Made by a program: the position numbers and the translations under genes. DNA of 64,000 bases from Climacium dendroides (lineage: Eukaryota; Streptophyta; Bryopsida; Hypnales; Climaciaceae), in the NCBI GenBank assembly GCA_950106755.1, contig OX467091.1, positions 19,857,538 to 19,921,537 on the forward strand. The letters run 5' to 3'. The notes beneath the pieces were generated by a model. It saw nothing but the letters and a program-made list of their open reading frames with translations. It had not been told where the DNA came from and did not search any database. Each line of letters starts with the position of its first letter. Within the stretch, counting starts at the first letter, position 1. Below, one piece after another: positions 24,985 through 36,584 of this stretch.

Positions 24985-26434
24985 AAATAATGAGTTTTTT
25001 GTATAATGCTAATCTTCTAAAATACAAGAACTTTTGATCTTTATAGTGGTGATAAAGTTAGTCACATCAATATATTTTAAGATTTTTGCTAATTTGTCAT
25101 TCTACTCATCTAAATATTGTCTAATAATTTCATTAAAAAAACTCACACATTCCATTGATGCAATCATGCAACACCTATATTACTTTCATGGGATGCATTC
25201 ATGGACTAAAATGAACTAAAATGTGTGCTAAAAGTTGCATGCAATAAGTTTCTAATTATATGGTGTCAAAACCATCTTTGCAAACCATATGAATTAAATA
25301 CAAGTACATAACTGTAGCAATTGATTCTTTAAGTCTTATGACCATTCGTATTTGTAGAATTTCATTCTAAAAGACTTATCCTACTAGAGGCAATTAAATC
25401 GAGGGTTGCTATTCTAATGGATACTATGTAGTCAAATATATGAAAAACATGGCTTTGAAAAGTCAAGTGCTTCTTCGTGACCATTTCCGGTTGGTATTCT
25501 TGTGGATGTTCAAAAATTTAGATTCAATTTTATTTTTACATTCCCTTTTATCGCATGTATCTAGGTTTGGGTTCTTTGTGCTTTGACAAATTTTTTTTCT
25601 TCAATTCTAAGTTCATTTCCGATACAATTTGGATTTTTTGGAAACTTAAACTCCCAAGTTGTTCTTGGCAAGTTGTTCCTAGTGTCCAATCTTCAGTTTC
25701 ATTTATTAAAAGTTTGGTGGCAGTGTAGTTCCAATGTTTCCATTCTCATCTAGTTCTAAGGATATGTGCCCTAGACATTTTATGAATTCAAGGGTACTAA
25801 CCCATTTTTAAGATAAGCAGTCATCATTAGAAAGAGAAGAGTTGGTACCACTTACTAAGAAGAAGAGAGCATCTAGGAGGAAGATGAAAGATAATATAGT
25901 GGAAAAAAGAAGCCATCAATGGCAAGAACACTAGGTGATCACTCCTTGTAGTGAAACAAATCAGACATTTTCAAGGCCTTCCAAATAAGGTAAGTTTTCC
26001 ATTCAAACTTAGATTGAAAGGAATTGGTAATTTGAAGTAGGAATTTTGGGACTTAATATTGAGTTCAACTCTTCTACAAAGTATTTATTGACATTTTATA
26101 TTATAGTCTATATTTCTTCATATATTAATTTATCCAAATGGATAAATATATTTAAAAATAACACTAGTAGAATCTCATGTTTATCTAGACATGAATTAGA
26201 TTGTTTACTTGAATGTTCAATGTAACAACCCCATGTTTTTATGTCATTGAAGATGTTACAATGAACCTTAATGGATGTCAATGTTGACATAATATTGACA
26301 TAAAAACAGGGGGGTTGGTACATTGAATGTTTAGGTAAACAACATCAAGTTAGACAACTCTTGAAAAGGAGAGGTTTTATATACAGTAGAACCTTTCTAA
26401 GTACACCGTCCATAAGTCAATAAACCCCTCTTAA

Positions 26435-28273
26435 CCCTTAAAGTTCCAAGGCCTTTTTTCTCTCAAAAACCACTCAAAACTGCCATTTCTATTGCAAGGT
26501 GCAAAACTTTTAAAATTTTCCTTTTTTTTGCATATCTAATCATAAGATCTTGCACTAGAATAGTATAAGAATGTGTAGTAGAAATTTCAATAACTTTAAC
26601 CCCTAAAGGACCATTGTCCCTTCGGGGGACAATTTGGATTTTGGGCAGGTACCTACGGGCTGAAATTTTGTCATGATTGTTTGAAACTTTTTTTGAAGAT
26701 AGAAAAACTAATGAGCTTTGTGGTAATATAATTTTTTTCACATTTGGTGCCCGGAAACAAAAGTTATGACTAAATAAGCTCAAAGTAGGGGACGGGGGGC
26801 AGTCCGGGCAGCAAAAAAGATTTTGAAAAATTTTGAATTTTTCTTTATTGGATTTATTTTCTTGTAGATTATATTTTTGTCTGCATGGGAAGCTTTGATT
26901 CATTCCATTTGGACTTATTATGAGAAAGTTATGGACAATCTTGTTTATCGGGCAGTTAGAGCATCTTCCTGAAAAAATAACTTATAGAATTCATTTCTGA
27001 ATGCAATTTTTATAATTTTTCTGAAATTTTTTTTTACATGATTTTGTTTGTTTGCTAGAACAATCTCACCATTGGGATTAGTGCATTTTAATTCCATCTT
27101 AAAGATATTAATAATTTAGATTTTCCTTCATTCTCATACCTACTTCTACTTAACAATTTTTTAAGCATGAAAATTAATTTTTTCTTAAAATTTTCTTTTT
27201 CCCTAGACTCTCAACTCAATTTCCCACAATAAGGATTTAAAGCTCAAAACTATGTAGTGCAAAAAATTTAAGTTAAAAAAGTTCAAAGTCAAATAATCCA
27301 GTCCCGCAAGGTGCTGAAAAAATTGTTTTTTTCCCTTTGAACGCAAATATCTTTTAATCTATGTGGTCAAAATTTCTGAAATTTTTTCCACACATTTCCA
27401 TACTAGTAAGGTATAAGATCCTATGGTTGGATGTGCAAAAAAAATAATTTTCAAATTTTTTAATTCTTTGCTACAGAAATGGCAGTTTTGAGTGTTTTTT
27501 GGCAGAAATAAGGCCTTGGTCCTTTAGGGTTAACCACATAGATTGTAAGATATTTGTGTTTAAAGTGAAGAAAACAAGTTTTTTTGCACATTCCTTAACA
27601 ACATTTTTGGGCTTTGAATCTTCTTAATTAAATTTTTTGGCACTATTGAGTTTGAAATTAAAATTTTTTATGTTGAAGATTTGAATTGAGAATTAGAGAA
27701 AAAAAATTCAATAAAACACGCTTAATTTTCATTCTTTAAAAAATTGTTGAGTAAAAATAGGTCAAAGATTGAATGAAACACTAAATCATTAATAGCTCTA
27801 AGATGGAATTGAAACATTATAATTCCAACACTGAGATTGTTCTTGAAAACAAACTTAACCCTATTTAATAGTTGTTTTTGAAAAATTGTAAAAATTGCAT
27901 TCAAAAATGAATCCTAAATGTTATTTTTTCAAGAAGTTGCTTAGATTGCCTAAAAAACAAGATTGTTCATAACTTTCACATCACTTATCCAAATGGAATG
28001 AATTAAAGCTTCAAGATCTATAAGAAAAAAATTAAATTTATTTTTTCAAGTTTTTGTAGATTTATTTTTTTGCCCAACAAACTGAAAATTATGTTTAAAA
28101 TGATATAACTTTTGTTCCTAGGCACCGATTGAAATAAAAATTATATTCTCAAAAAGCTAATGTCATTTCCTATCTTCAAAGAAAGTTTCAAAAAATTCTG
28201 TCAAAAATTGAGGTCAAACAAGCCTGCCTAAAACTCCAAGTGTCCCCCGAGGGGACACTTGGGACTTTAGGAG
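26435..28273 (-). mobile_element. TTAA-type MITE (outer, older copy) split by a sibling
   Basis: The left end is 26435-26599 (TTAA at 26431-26434, then CCCTTAAAG) and the remainder is 27534-28273, ending ...CTTTAGGAG before TAAA. Removing 26600-27533 gives a copy of about 905 bp that aligns end to end, inverted, with the inner element. No coding capacity. Confidence 0.8.
26600..27529 (+). mobile_element. TTAA-type MITE, 930 bp (inner copy)
   Basis: Left end CCCCTAAAGGACCA and right end TGGTCCTTTAGGG are terminal inverted repeats. Perfect TTAA lies on both sides (26596-26599 and 27530-27533). It sits inside an inverted copy of the same family; joining the flanks restores CTTTAACCACAT, which aligns without gap to the inner element's own sequence. 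This proves TTAA is the duplicated target. A 911-bp relative is at 52565-53475. No transposase frame is present. Confidence 0.88.
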
Positions 28274-28394
28274 TAAACCAATATTGTCAAACCAATCCCG
28301 GACTTGTCCCTATACAAAGGCTATGACTAAAAATGACCCTCTGTAAACAAATAAACCTCTCTAATGCAATCTTGTCAGATGGTTCCGAACCTAT

Positions 28395-28520
28395 TTGTTA
28401 AAAGAGGTTCTATTGTAGTAGTTTGACTTCCAGTGAGTGCTTTAGGATTTTATTTAAACCAACTATTCACACCATGCCAAAAGGGATGATTTCCACGATC
28501 ACAGGCCCCTCCTTTAAGGG
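28395..28520. mobile_element. Fragment of short TTAA-type MITE
   Basis: The region ending ccatgccaaaaggg...cctttaaggg matches the right part of the 210-230 bp elements at 50001-50210 and 56771-57589. The left end is missing and the right flank is TAAA, so the copy is decayed. Confidence 0.55.
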
Positions 28521-28677
28521 TAAAAAATTGGAAAAAAAAGTCTTCTCCTAAATATTGGATTGGGCGACCGAAAGTCGTGGACTAGCGAGCCTCCTGAACC
28601 ACTCCCTGGCTGGAATTAGGGTTTGGCACTCTCGAAGAATTGCACGAGAGTGTGGGATTTGATTCAACTGCACGTGA

Positions 28678-31366
28678 ATGCTGGCTCCGCACCGGAGATT
28701 TGCTCTCCGAATTTTGCACATGGAAGCCTTTCGCACTCTTCGGTTGCCTCCCATCTCCGTCTCGCCATCGCCGGTCACGCGGTGTCGTGATTTCGGACCA
28801 ATGTTGGCGCCTGAGGCTGCTGCGTGCAGGGGCTACAAGAGCGCCGGACCGTCGCTTCTTCACATTTCGAGAGGGGCGGCGAGGAGTGTTAGTGGTAATG
28901 CGATGAATGAGGAGGAGGACGAGGTTTCAAGTAGTGGAAATGCGTCATTTGCAGGGGAGAAATCTCCTCTTGTTGTGGTGTCATTTTACAAGTTCGCCAA
29001 CCTTCCCGATTGCGAGCAGAAGCGCGCTCCATTGAAGGAGCTTTGCGAGACTAATGTATGGCTTTACATCCCTGGTGGATTTTTGATTCCTTGGGCTTTA
29101 GGGTTTGGGTAGTGGGTTTAGGGCTTTGGTGGCCTTTGATCGATGGGGATGATATTTTCGTGCTGGTCATGGCTGATGGCCTGATGATCTGCAGCTTGTG
29201 TCAGGAGGTATAATATTGGCTCCGGAGGGAATCAATGGGAGTCTTTGTGGAACGCGAGAGGCAGTGGAGGTAGTGATGTCTGCCATTCAGAGTGATGAAC
29301 GCCTGGCTAACCTTCGACGAACTGAGGCTCCTGCAGGAGTAGATGAGGAGGAAATTCATAATGGGCACAGTGGCAAGTCTCCTCTTGGTGCAGGCGAAAA
29401 CGCTCCGTTCAGATGGGATCACGTGCGTGTGAAGCTGAAAAAAGAGGTTCGTTCAAGCTTCTTCTTAGCCTATGAACAATGATTTCATGAATTATCAAGG
29501 CAATCGCGTGAAATTCCTGAATTCTGTTGAGACTTAATGGAATGCTGTGTGACCTTGTCGCATGCACTGTTTAATAATGTTGGATTCTTGCGGCGGTCTT
29601 TGTTTTTTCTGAGACTTGAGTCATGATGTTGCAGGTGGTGTCAATGGGTGTGCCAGGGGTGAATCCTGCGGACAAGGTGGGAAAGTATGTGAACCCCGAG
29701 GAGTGGAACAAACTCATTAGCGACCCTGACACGGTATGTCAAATGTTAAGGAATCCTTGTTCCATCTGCACGTTGAGCAGTAGATGCTGTAGACTCAAGT
29801 TTTTCTGATTTTGCGACTCCCTCTACGGCTATTGCCTTGAGGAATTTGTCGTGTATCTGGATTACTAGTGACCAACCTCCTAGATACGAAGTTTGCGACT
29901 ATCCCGCAAATTCTTGAGGAGTGTGCTTTGTAGGAAGCTGATCTGGATGACGAATATGTGCTGTCTGTACCGCCTGTTCCGAAGATCTGAAGCATTAGAA
30001 ACAAAGAGGTTCATTTGAAGTCATATCCTTCGGTGTGTTTTTGCACCAATACATGTCATGATCAATCAGCTGTTTGACATGAACATCTCCCATGCTTTGG
30101 ATTCTTCGTCCAGGTAGTTGTCGACGTCAGAAATTCGTATGAGATTCGCGTTGGAAAGTTCAAGCGAGCTGTTGATCCGCAAACAGATTCTTTCAGACAG
30201 TTCCCTGCCTGGGTGGAAGAGAAGCTTGGAGATGGTAGCCGATCTGGCATGACAAATGGCCTTGATGGAAGCCAAGTAGACGGGCACATGCGAGCTCAAG
30301 ACCAAGAGGTTGTGCAGACGTCGTGTGAAGAGTCAGCAGAGCCTAGAAGTCCGCGACGAATTGCCATGTACTGCACAGGCGGCATTCGATGTGAGAAGGC
30401 AACGTCCTATCTGGTGAATCAGGGATTTGACGAGGTGAGGACGCAATATCATGTGGCGGAATTCAACTCGATGTATTGTTTACTGAATCTGAAATAAACA
30501 CTCTTTTAACCCTTAACCCCTGAGCGCCCCAGCGCCCCAAATGTGGCTATGAGACATTTGACCATCATAATGCGCTCAGGGGTTAAAGAACCAAGAAGCC
30601 CAATCTGGGGCTCTTGTACTTTTTTCTGGTTTTGAGTAGGTCATAAGGGGACTTTCTTTTGTCAATTTATATTGATCTTCGACCAAGACATGCAATGTTC
30701 TTCACTGATTCTGGCGATACAAGAAAATTGACCCATGTAAATTAGGTCTTTCTCAACATTATCAATTGGTAATTCAATTGAATCCTTGGGGTTTAGTTTT
30801 TCATATAACTGCACAGTTTGCAGGAGGTTTTCCTTCTATTTTGAACACGAAGAGCAGTGTGGATTCGATGACTGAAAATTACAAACTGAGGGTGCTGTGA
30901 GGATATTTGAGAAGCTAGCAAAGATAGAATTTCTGCGGAAAGTAACGATTGATTTGTGGTGTCTATTCAGGTGTACCACCTGGAAGGAGGGATCCTCAAG
31001 TATCTCGAAGAGACGCCTGCATCTGAAAGTCTCTGGGAAGGCGAGTGCTTCGTCTTCGACAAGAGAGTTTCTGTAGGGCATGGATTGAAGCAGGGATCTT
31101 TTCGGTTATGTTATGCTTGCAAGAAGCCTGTGAACGCTTTAGACATGGAGTCCCCACTGTGGGAAGAAGGCGTGTCATGTCCTTATTGTTTTCATGGGAA
31201 ATCTGAGGCTGAGAAAAGCAGAGCTCGAGCTCGTCATGAACAGTTTTTACATTGGGGAGTCATTGGTGGTCCAGATAAAGGGCGGCCTAAACCCACACCT
31301 AGTCAACAACGAAACTCAGAGTTCCCTGAAAGGTCCCACTACTTTTCTCTGAAGTCAATTGTGTAA
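28678..31366 (+). CDS. Rhodanese-domain tRNA uridine hydroxylase (TrhO/STR7-8 type), five exons
   Basis: Exons are 28678-29055, 29195-29446, 29635-29733, 30114-30434 and 30971-31366, all phase 0 with GT-AG ends, giving 481 residues. After an Arg/Ser-rich organelle-targeting N-terminus comes the TrhO (YceA, UPF0176) N-terminal domain ([48 protein letters not shown]). The rhodanese domain follows, with [14 protein letters not shown] and the catalytic loop [15 protein letters not shown], including the active Cys. The C-terminal domain has a Cys pair CYAC and CPYC that probably binds zinc. Bacterial TrhO makes 5-hydroxyuridine at wobble position 34; the plant homologues are organellar rhodanese proteins, so that role is inferred. 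A second start at 28720 (MEAFRTLR) would give a cleaner transit peptide. Exon 4 carries a long hydrophilic insert between the rhodanese motifs. Confidence 0.93.
30517..30582. mobile_element. 66-bp TTAA-type MITE in intron 4 of the TrhO-like gene
   Basis: CCCCTGAGCGC and its inverse GCGCTCAGGGG are the ends, with TTAA at 30513-30516 and 30583-30586. It is the smallest element of this type in the window. Confidence 0.75.
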
Positions 31367-31994
31367 ATGGAAGCCCAGGATTTCTTTTGGTGGATTTTGG
31401 ATTCCTGATTACTTGTACAGCAGATTAAAGCTTTGAATTCCTAGTGTTACATTTAATCTAGTAGACGGAGTAGGGTGCACTCCATTAAAGTACCTTTCAT
31501 TCAATTTTCTTGGAAATGGGGTCAATATGTACTCAAAAGGTTCGATAAGAAATTGCTCAGTATAATCTGCAATTAGGAGTCAATGTTTGGTTTTGGAGAA
31601 ACACAAGCGAACCTTCTGACACTAACCTCGAAGTTGACCCTTACAGACTCCACTGGAGTGACTTCAATCTCATTAATCTTCCTACATGTAGAAAGGGAAA
31701 ATGCCTTTACAAGTGCGTGAGTCATGCCAACCTGGAAAAGAGCTCAACAAATACCCATTCTTTCTCGGGCTAAATATTGTCAGATTTGTACAACTTTTTT
31801 GGTCAAGCAGGAGATATGAGGCAAATGCGAAAATTTCAACACAAATTTGTGAATCCCCAGATGTAGTATGGTAGCCAGATCAAAATTTGGGAGCCACCCT
31901 AGCGGAAATGAGAAATTAGAAAAAAGAGGACTGCCTGCCTGCAAGTCTCGAGGACAAAAACACCTTTCACAGGAGGTAAGATTCGGTAAGGACT
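31367..31994. other. Convergent 3' region between TrhO-like and MYND genes
   Basis: Likely 3' untranslated sequence of the two genes; no further feature is seen. Confidence 0.4.
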
Positions 31995-33263
31995 TCATTC
32001 ATTTACATCATCATCATAGGTTCGTCGCCCACTTTCAAAGTCGGAACAGAACTGTGCATATGAACTTGAAGTGAGATGGCGAAGCACCGCATTCTTCAGC
32101 ATCATATTCCCTGGATTTTCAACAGATTCCTCAAAGAGAGGCTGCACAAAATCCTGGCAAAAAGAACATATTACCTCGACTTGCTTCGGTGAGAGCTTCT
32201 TCTTCTCGGCGTGCACCACGAGACAACTTCCAGCAGGCCTTTGTCAATCTCAAGGGTAAGCCCAGCCCCAAAACTCACTGCGGGTCAGCATTTAGATGAA
32301 GGAATGTCGCTGCTTGGTTTCCTTCCTCCGTATCGCTCGAAGGCGGGTCAGCATTTAGATGAAGGAATGTCGCTGCTTGGTTTCCTTCCTCCGTATCGCT
32401 CGCAGGCTTGATGCGTCTCACTGTAACAGGCAGATTTGAAATGCTGGTCATCGGTGCATTCCATATTGGATCGTTGCTTGGTACTTTGACAGCCTCAAAC
32501 ATTTGGTTCTCTCTCGCAAAGAGATCAGTAATGCAGTTCATTCTCACAACCGGGACATGCATTAAATCGGAATTCATTTGATGGAATCGGTTAGCCCGCG
32601 AGGGATCTACTCCAGCTGCTTCTTGTTTCAGAGCATTCTCAAGCGGTGATTGAGGCCCTTTGTGTTCTCGGTTGAGGCTCATGTTGCTGATATTAATACT
32701 GGACCTGTACGAGCGAAGAAGATCAACCAGATCTCGAAAATCAACTGTGTCCATGTGAAGATACTTGCCAGACTCAATTGCAAGAGTGTTGACCTTCATT
32801 GCCAACATGCTACCACACCAAGGGTAGAATGCAACCCCTTCTGTCAGCCCAGCGATGGTGCGGTTCGGCAGGGATCCATCGATAAGAGCAGTGTCCCTCA
32901 TGAATAGCTGAATCTGATCTTTCCGTTTCCGGGAACGAATGACATTCCCCCAGACCGGACGCTATCCGACGTGTCCATGCCGACGTAGGGCTCGATCTTA
33001 AAGCCTTCAAATCCCCAGGTGAACTCGGCCTTCTCCGGGACCGGAACCCAAACGAATTCTGGGGTCACTTTATCCACTGGGAGGTAGATGCCCCGTCTTG
33101 CTGATGCATTTGGTGGCGTTGCGAAGTTTTGAAGCTGCTTGCAGAGAAGCTTGTGGATCGGCCAGTCTGCTTTCTCGCATTCTTTGGTACAGTAAGCACT
33201 GCAGTTGCATGAGGTGCACCGCCCTGAGGAAGGGTTGCTGCACATGGTACATTGCTGCGCCAT
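31995..33263 (-). pseudogene. MYND zinc-finger protein gene, with an apparent 1-base frameshift
   Basis: The start at 33263 opens MAQQCTMCSNPSSGRCTSCN, followed by AYCTKECEKADWPIHKLLCK. Together they form a complete MYND zinc finger (C..C, C..C, C...C, H...C) at residues about 5-41. No SET domain follows, so this is not a SMYD enzyme. The first frame ends at 32898. The second frame, 32901 down to 32279, carries the continuation IQLFMRDTALIDGSLPNRTI and must join at about 32963, one base out of phase (EPYVGMDTSDS then RPVWGNVIRSR). A GTGAGT donor at 32278 and CAAAG acceptor at 32239 give an unusually short 40-base intron that restores frame to the last exon 31995-32238 (PAGSCLVVHAEKKKLSPKQV to the stop). 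The total would be about 409 residues. The function is unknown; MYND fingers bind proline-rich partners. It may be a live gene with a base-call error. Confidence 0.75.
32282..32407 (-). repeat. 63-bp in-frame tandem duplication in the MYND gene
   Basis: The unit starting gggtcagcattt at 32282 recurs at 32345, with near identity over 63 bases. It adds a second copy of the 21 residues around SDTEEGNQAATFLHLNADP just upstream of the short intron. High identity indicates a recent event. Confidence 0.95.
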
Positions 33264-34179
33264 CCCTACCTGTAACGATTTTTAGATAAGAACGATTTCG
33301 AAATACAAGGACCTCTACCACAGACGAACTGGTGAACCATTGAAATTCCAGAATAGTGAACAAAGAAACCAAAACGCAAAGCAATGAAATGCAATTGCAC
33401 GACATCCCTCAGCAATACAGCCGACTTTGTCCAATACCAGAGAAGCAGAATTACAGCAAAGAATGATAACACAGATCCTCCACAGACCACGGCGCTCCTC
33501 AAACCTGTTACAGCTGACACACCACAACTTATCCCCTCAAGAGCCAAGGACTCACAGTTTCAATGATCATCGTTTTGCGAAAATAGTAGATTTCAACTGG
33601 GACTGAGAATTCAAATCAAATTAAAGAAAAGAAAGTCCGCACATGACTAACTCAAAATGCTACAAAAAAAACATGAGCCTCAAATTTCGGGTTCTTGATT
33701 CTTGATCCATACGGGCTAAAGGCAGAAAAGAACCAGAGAGCCACCTCACCGTGACCAATTACGCCAACTTCGTTCTAAATCTGCACTCCCTAAAACCAAC
33801 AAAGCTACCCTCACTTCAAGAACGACCAAGAAAATAACTCATGATCAATTTGAAATCAAATTCTCCGGGATCTCCGCATTTCAGCTTTCTAGAGCATGCA
33901 TTCCAGCAGAATTCATATGAGGAAAGAAGCGCCACTTACGAGCAGGCCTACTGAACCCGTTGCGTCCTCCACGCACCGTAGCTTACGATTCCCTGGGCCA
34001 AACAAGACGAGACGAAGCTCAGAGGAAAGCAGTACAACCGGGAGCGCACGATTCGCAGCTCGACGATCAGCAAAATCTGTGCGCGTGTTGTCGTCAGAGA
34101 CGGAAAATGGAAGCCGAGAAATCTAAATTGTGAAAACAACAAAGGCCGTCAGTGGAGCTTCAATCTACTACAGTGCTTG
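33264..34179. other. Upstream region of the MYND gene
   Basis: No coding frame is supported. A possible splice acceptor (TTACAG, minus strand, at about 33270) just before the start codon suggests an intron in the 5' untranslated region. Several short frames lack motifs. Confidence 0.4.
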
Positions 34180-34184
34180 AAATC

Positions 34185-34817
34185 TGTTGTGATGGAGAGA
34201 TAGGGCAAAGACTAGAAGTATATAAGGTAAAGCAACCCACTGTGGTCAGAATTTGGAGTCTGCCCTCATGCCACTGCTGAAATTTTTCATAATTTTTCCC
34301 ACGTAAAGACAAGTGTGAGAAATAGTGAGAGCAATTGAAATTCTATTTTTCAGACAATGTATGAATTTGTTATGAATTTTTGAAGTGATCTATCCAAAAG
34401 AGTCAATATGCTACTTGATAACCAACAAAAACTATATCTAATATGTTCATCTTAATCACCTAAAGCAGTCACAATAATTTCTAATGTGGAAGGCCCTGGA
34501 AAGGTTACATTCTACAATGATTTACACTAAAAAGTTAGGTGCTCCTAATGAAGTCACTAATCACTCCATGGGTGTCCGGTTAGGCAATGATTATGGCTTG
34601 GAAAACTGTCATGGGGTCATTATGTGTCCACTATGGATCATCTGACTGCAATGGGATGTTTTACCTTATATATATATTGCAAAAAAGAACTCACAAGTAT
34701 ATTATGAGGGTTATATGATCTCACACACACAGAGAGTCTCGATAGTATCATTACTGACAGTGGGAGTACCACTTTTACTTTAATCTAAGTCTTACAACAC
34801 TCATCGTCATCTCAACA
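34185..34817 (-). repeat. Copia 3' LTR (left), carrying a MITE
   Basis: TG...CA ends; homologous to 42056-42090 plus 49384-49506. The shared stretch tcgatagtatcattactg at 34739 and 49417 identifies the LTR body. Confidence 0.85.
34224..34668. mobile_element. MITE, 445 bp, AAGGTAAA-ended family (copy 2)
   Basis: Begins AAGGTAAAGCAACCCACTGT and ends ATGGGATGTTTTACCTT, flanked by TATA on both sides. The body is the reverse complement of 12474-12920. It interrupts the copia LTR between agaagtatat and atatatat, so it is younger than the copia insertion. Confidence 0.75.
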
Positions 34818-36340
34818 CTCCTTGTCGATCTCGGGTTACCTCGTTAAAACACTTAAGTGTGACAAAAAAAACTTTATAAGGAAAATTTAAAGAAAGAAAA
34901 AGAGTGTAACCTATTGTGGAACTAAATCTTGAAGAGATCGCATCCCTGTGAGTGTAGGCAAGGAGTGCTTTTGTAAGCATATTGGCAATGTTGTCGGAGG
35001 ATTGAACTTTCTTTACTTCAATTTGTCCTGAATTGATAAGGTCTTGGATAAATCTAAAGATTCGTGGACTGATGTGCTTCGTTCGATCAGCCTTGATGAA
35101 TCCGCTAGTTACTTGTACAACGCATGTTGCATTATCTTCAAAAATCACTGTTGGTTGTGTACCATGGTTGAGTTTGCATTGATCTAAAATGATCTTGTCA
35201 ATTGTTCGCAACCAAACTACTTCTCTTGTCGCTTCGCGAAATACTATTAACTCCGCATGATTGGTTGATGTCGCAGTCACTGTCTGTTTGATGAACTTCT
35301 ATGATATTAGTGCATTATTTCGTAACAACATATAACTTGTCTAAGACTTGCCAGTGTTTTCGTTTGACTTGAAACCGGCATCTGTATATCCAACTAAATC
35401 TAGTGCTCCATTTTTAGTATAATCTAGTTCTAAGTCTTCTGTTCCATGAAGGTATTTAAAAAGATGTTTGACTCCATTCCAATGTCATATTGTAGGCTTC
35501 TGACTATGCTGAGCTAACACGCTTGTTGCAAATGATATATCTGACCCAGTATAAGTAGATAAGTATAATAAAACTCTGACCGTTGTGAGGTATCATTGCT
35601 TGTTGTCATATTTCTCCTCCTCCTCGCAAGGTCGGTACGGGTCATTGTAGGTCTTGCTGCGGCCGATCATGGGAGTAGACAAAGGATTGTCCTGATCCAT
35701 ATTAAAAATTTTAAGTAACCGTTGAGTATATGTAGGTTGATGAAGAAATATATTCCCATTAGGGAGGTGTGTGATCTGCAAATCAAGATAGAAAGAGGTG
35801 CAGCTGAGTAGTTTCATCTCGAATTGGGTCGTTAGTAAATTCACCGTGTGGTGGCAAGCTGAGAGCGTACCTACCAAGTTGAAATCATCAACATATACAA
35901 CAATTATCACAAATCCTTGAGCTTCTTTCAGAGTAAATATATATGGAAGGATAGGGTCATGCCGGAACTTGTAGTGCAACAAAAAGTCTCTCAAATGTTG
36001 ATACCACATGTGGCCTGCTTGTTTTAATCCATAGAGGGACCGTTGCAGCTTAAGGCCAGAATGTTTGTCCAGAGTATCAGCCCAAGGGTGTGTAGGGAAG
36101 AAATCAGAAGGAGGCCTTATATAAATTGTAGCATCCAATTGTCTATAAAGGTAAGCTGTTACAACATTTAGAAGTGTGGTTTCCAAAAAATGTTGTACAA
36201 CTAGGCCAAGTAGATATTTAAAGGTAGCGGCGTCTATAACTGGAGAATAGGTAAAGGCAAAATCAATGTCGGGACGCTGCGTGAATCCTTGAGCCACTAA
36301 TCGTACCTTGAACCGAACTACATCATCACAAAGTTTAGAT

Positions 36341-36584
36341 CCTACGGTTTGGCAATAGTTATCATGCGATTATCATTGTTTTATGGGTTTGCACGTTAAT
36401 CGCATTGTTATCGCATCATTATAATACATTGCTTCGCATTGCTATGATGCAGTTATAAGTAATGCATTGTAACGATGCGGTGATGATGTGAAGCAATGTA
36501 TTGTAATGATGCAATAACAATGCGATTAACGTGCAAATCCATGAAACAACGATAACTGCATGATAATTGTTGTCAAACCATAGG
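36341..36584. mobile_element. hAT-like foldback MITE inside copia pol
   Basis: Arms of about 100 bases, CCTACGGTTTGGCAATAGTT and inverse, enclose a short centre. Flanks GTTTAGAT (36333-36340) and GTTTAAAT (36585-36592) differ at one of eight positions, an 8-bp target duplication as made by hAT elements. No coding capacity. Confidence 0.78.

Larger units (their letters stand above)
22661..26430. other. AT-rich spacer with hairpins and microsatellite, no gene
   Basis: No coding frame is supported. It contains three consecutive ~30-bp palindromes (24000-24138), the third copy of a ~500-bp dispersed repeat (24715-25500) and a long (AT)n run. Confidence 0.5.

Noticed and set aside
32239..32305. 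Second frameshift in the MYND gene at the end of the duplicated unit
   Set aside because: A GT-AG intron of 40 bases at 32239-32278 restores the frame, so a second mutation is not required, though the intron is unusually short.
31995..33263. SMYD-type SET-domain methyltransferase
   Set aside because: The MYND finger is complete but no SET motifs (such as NHSC or GEEL-type blocks) follow.
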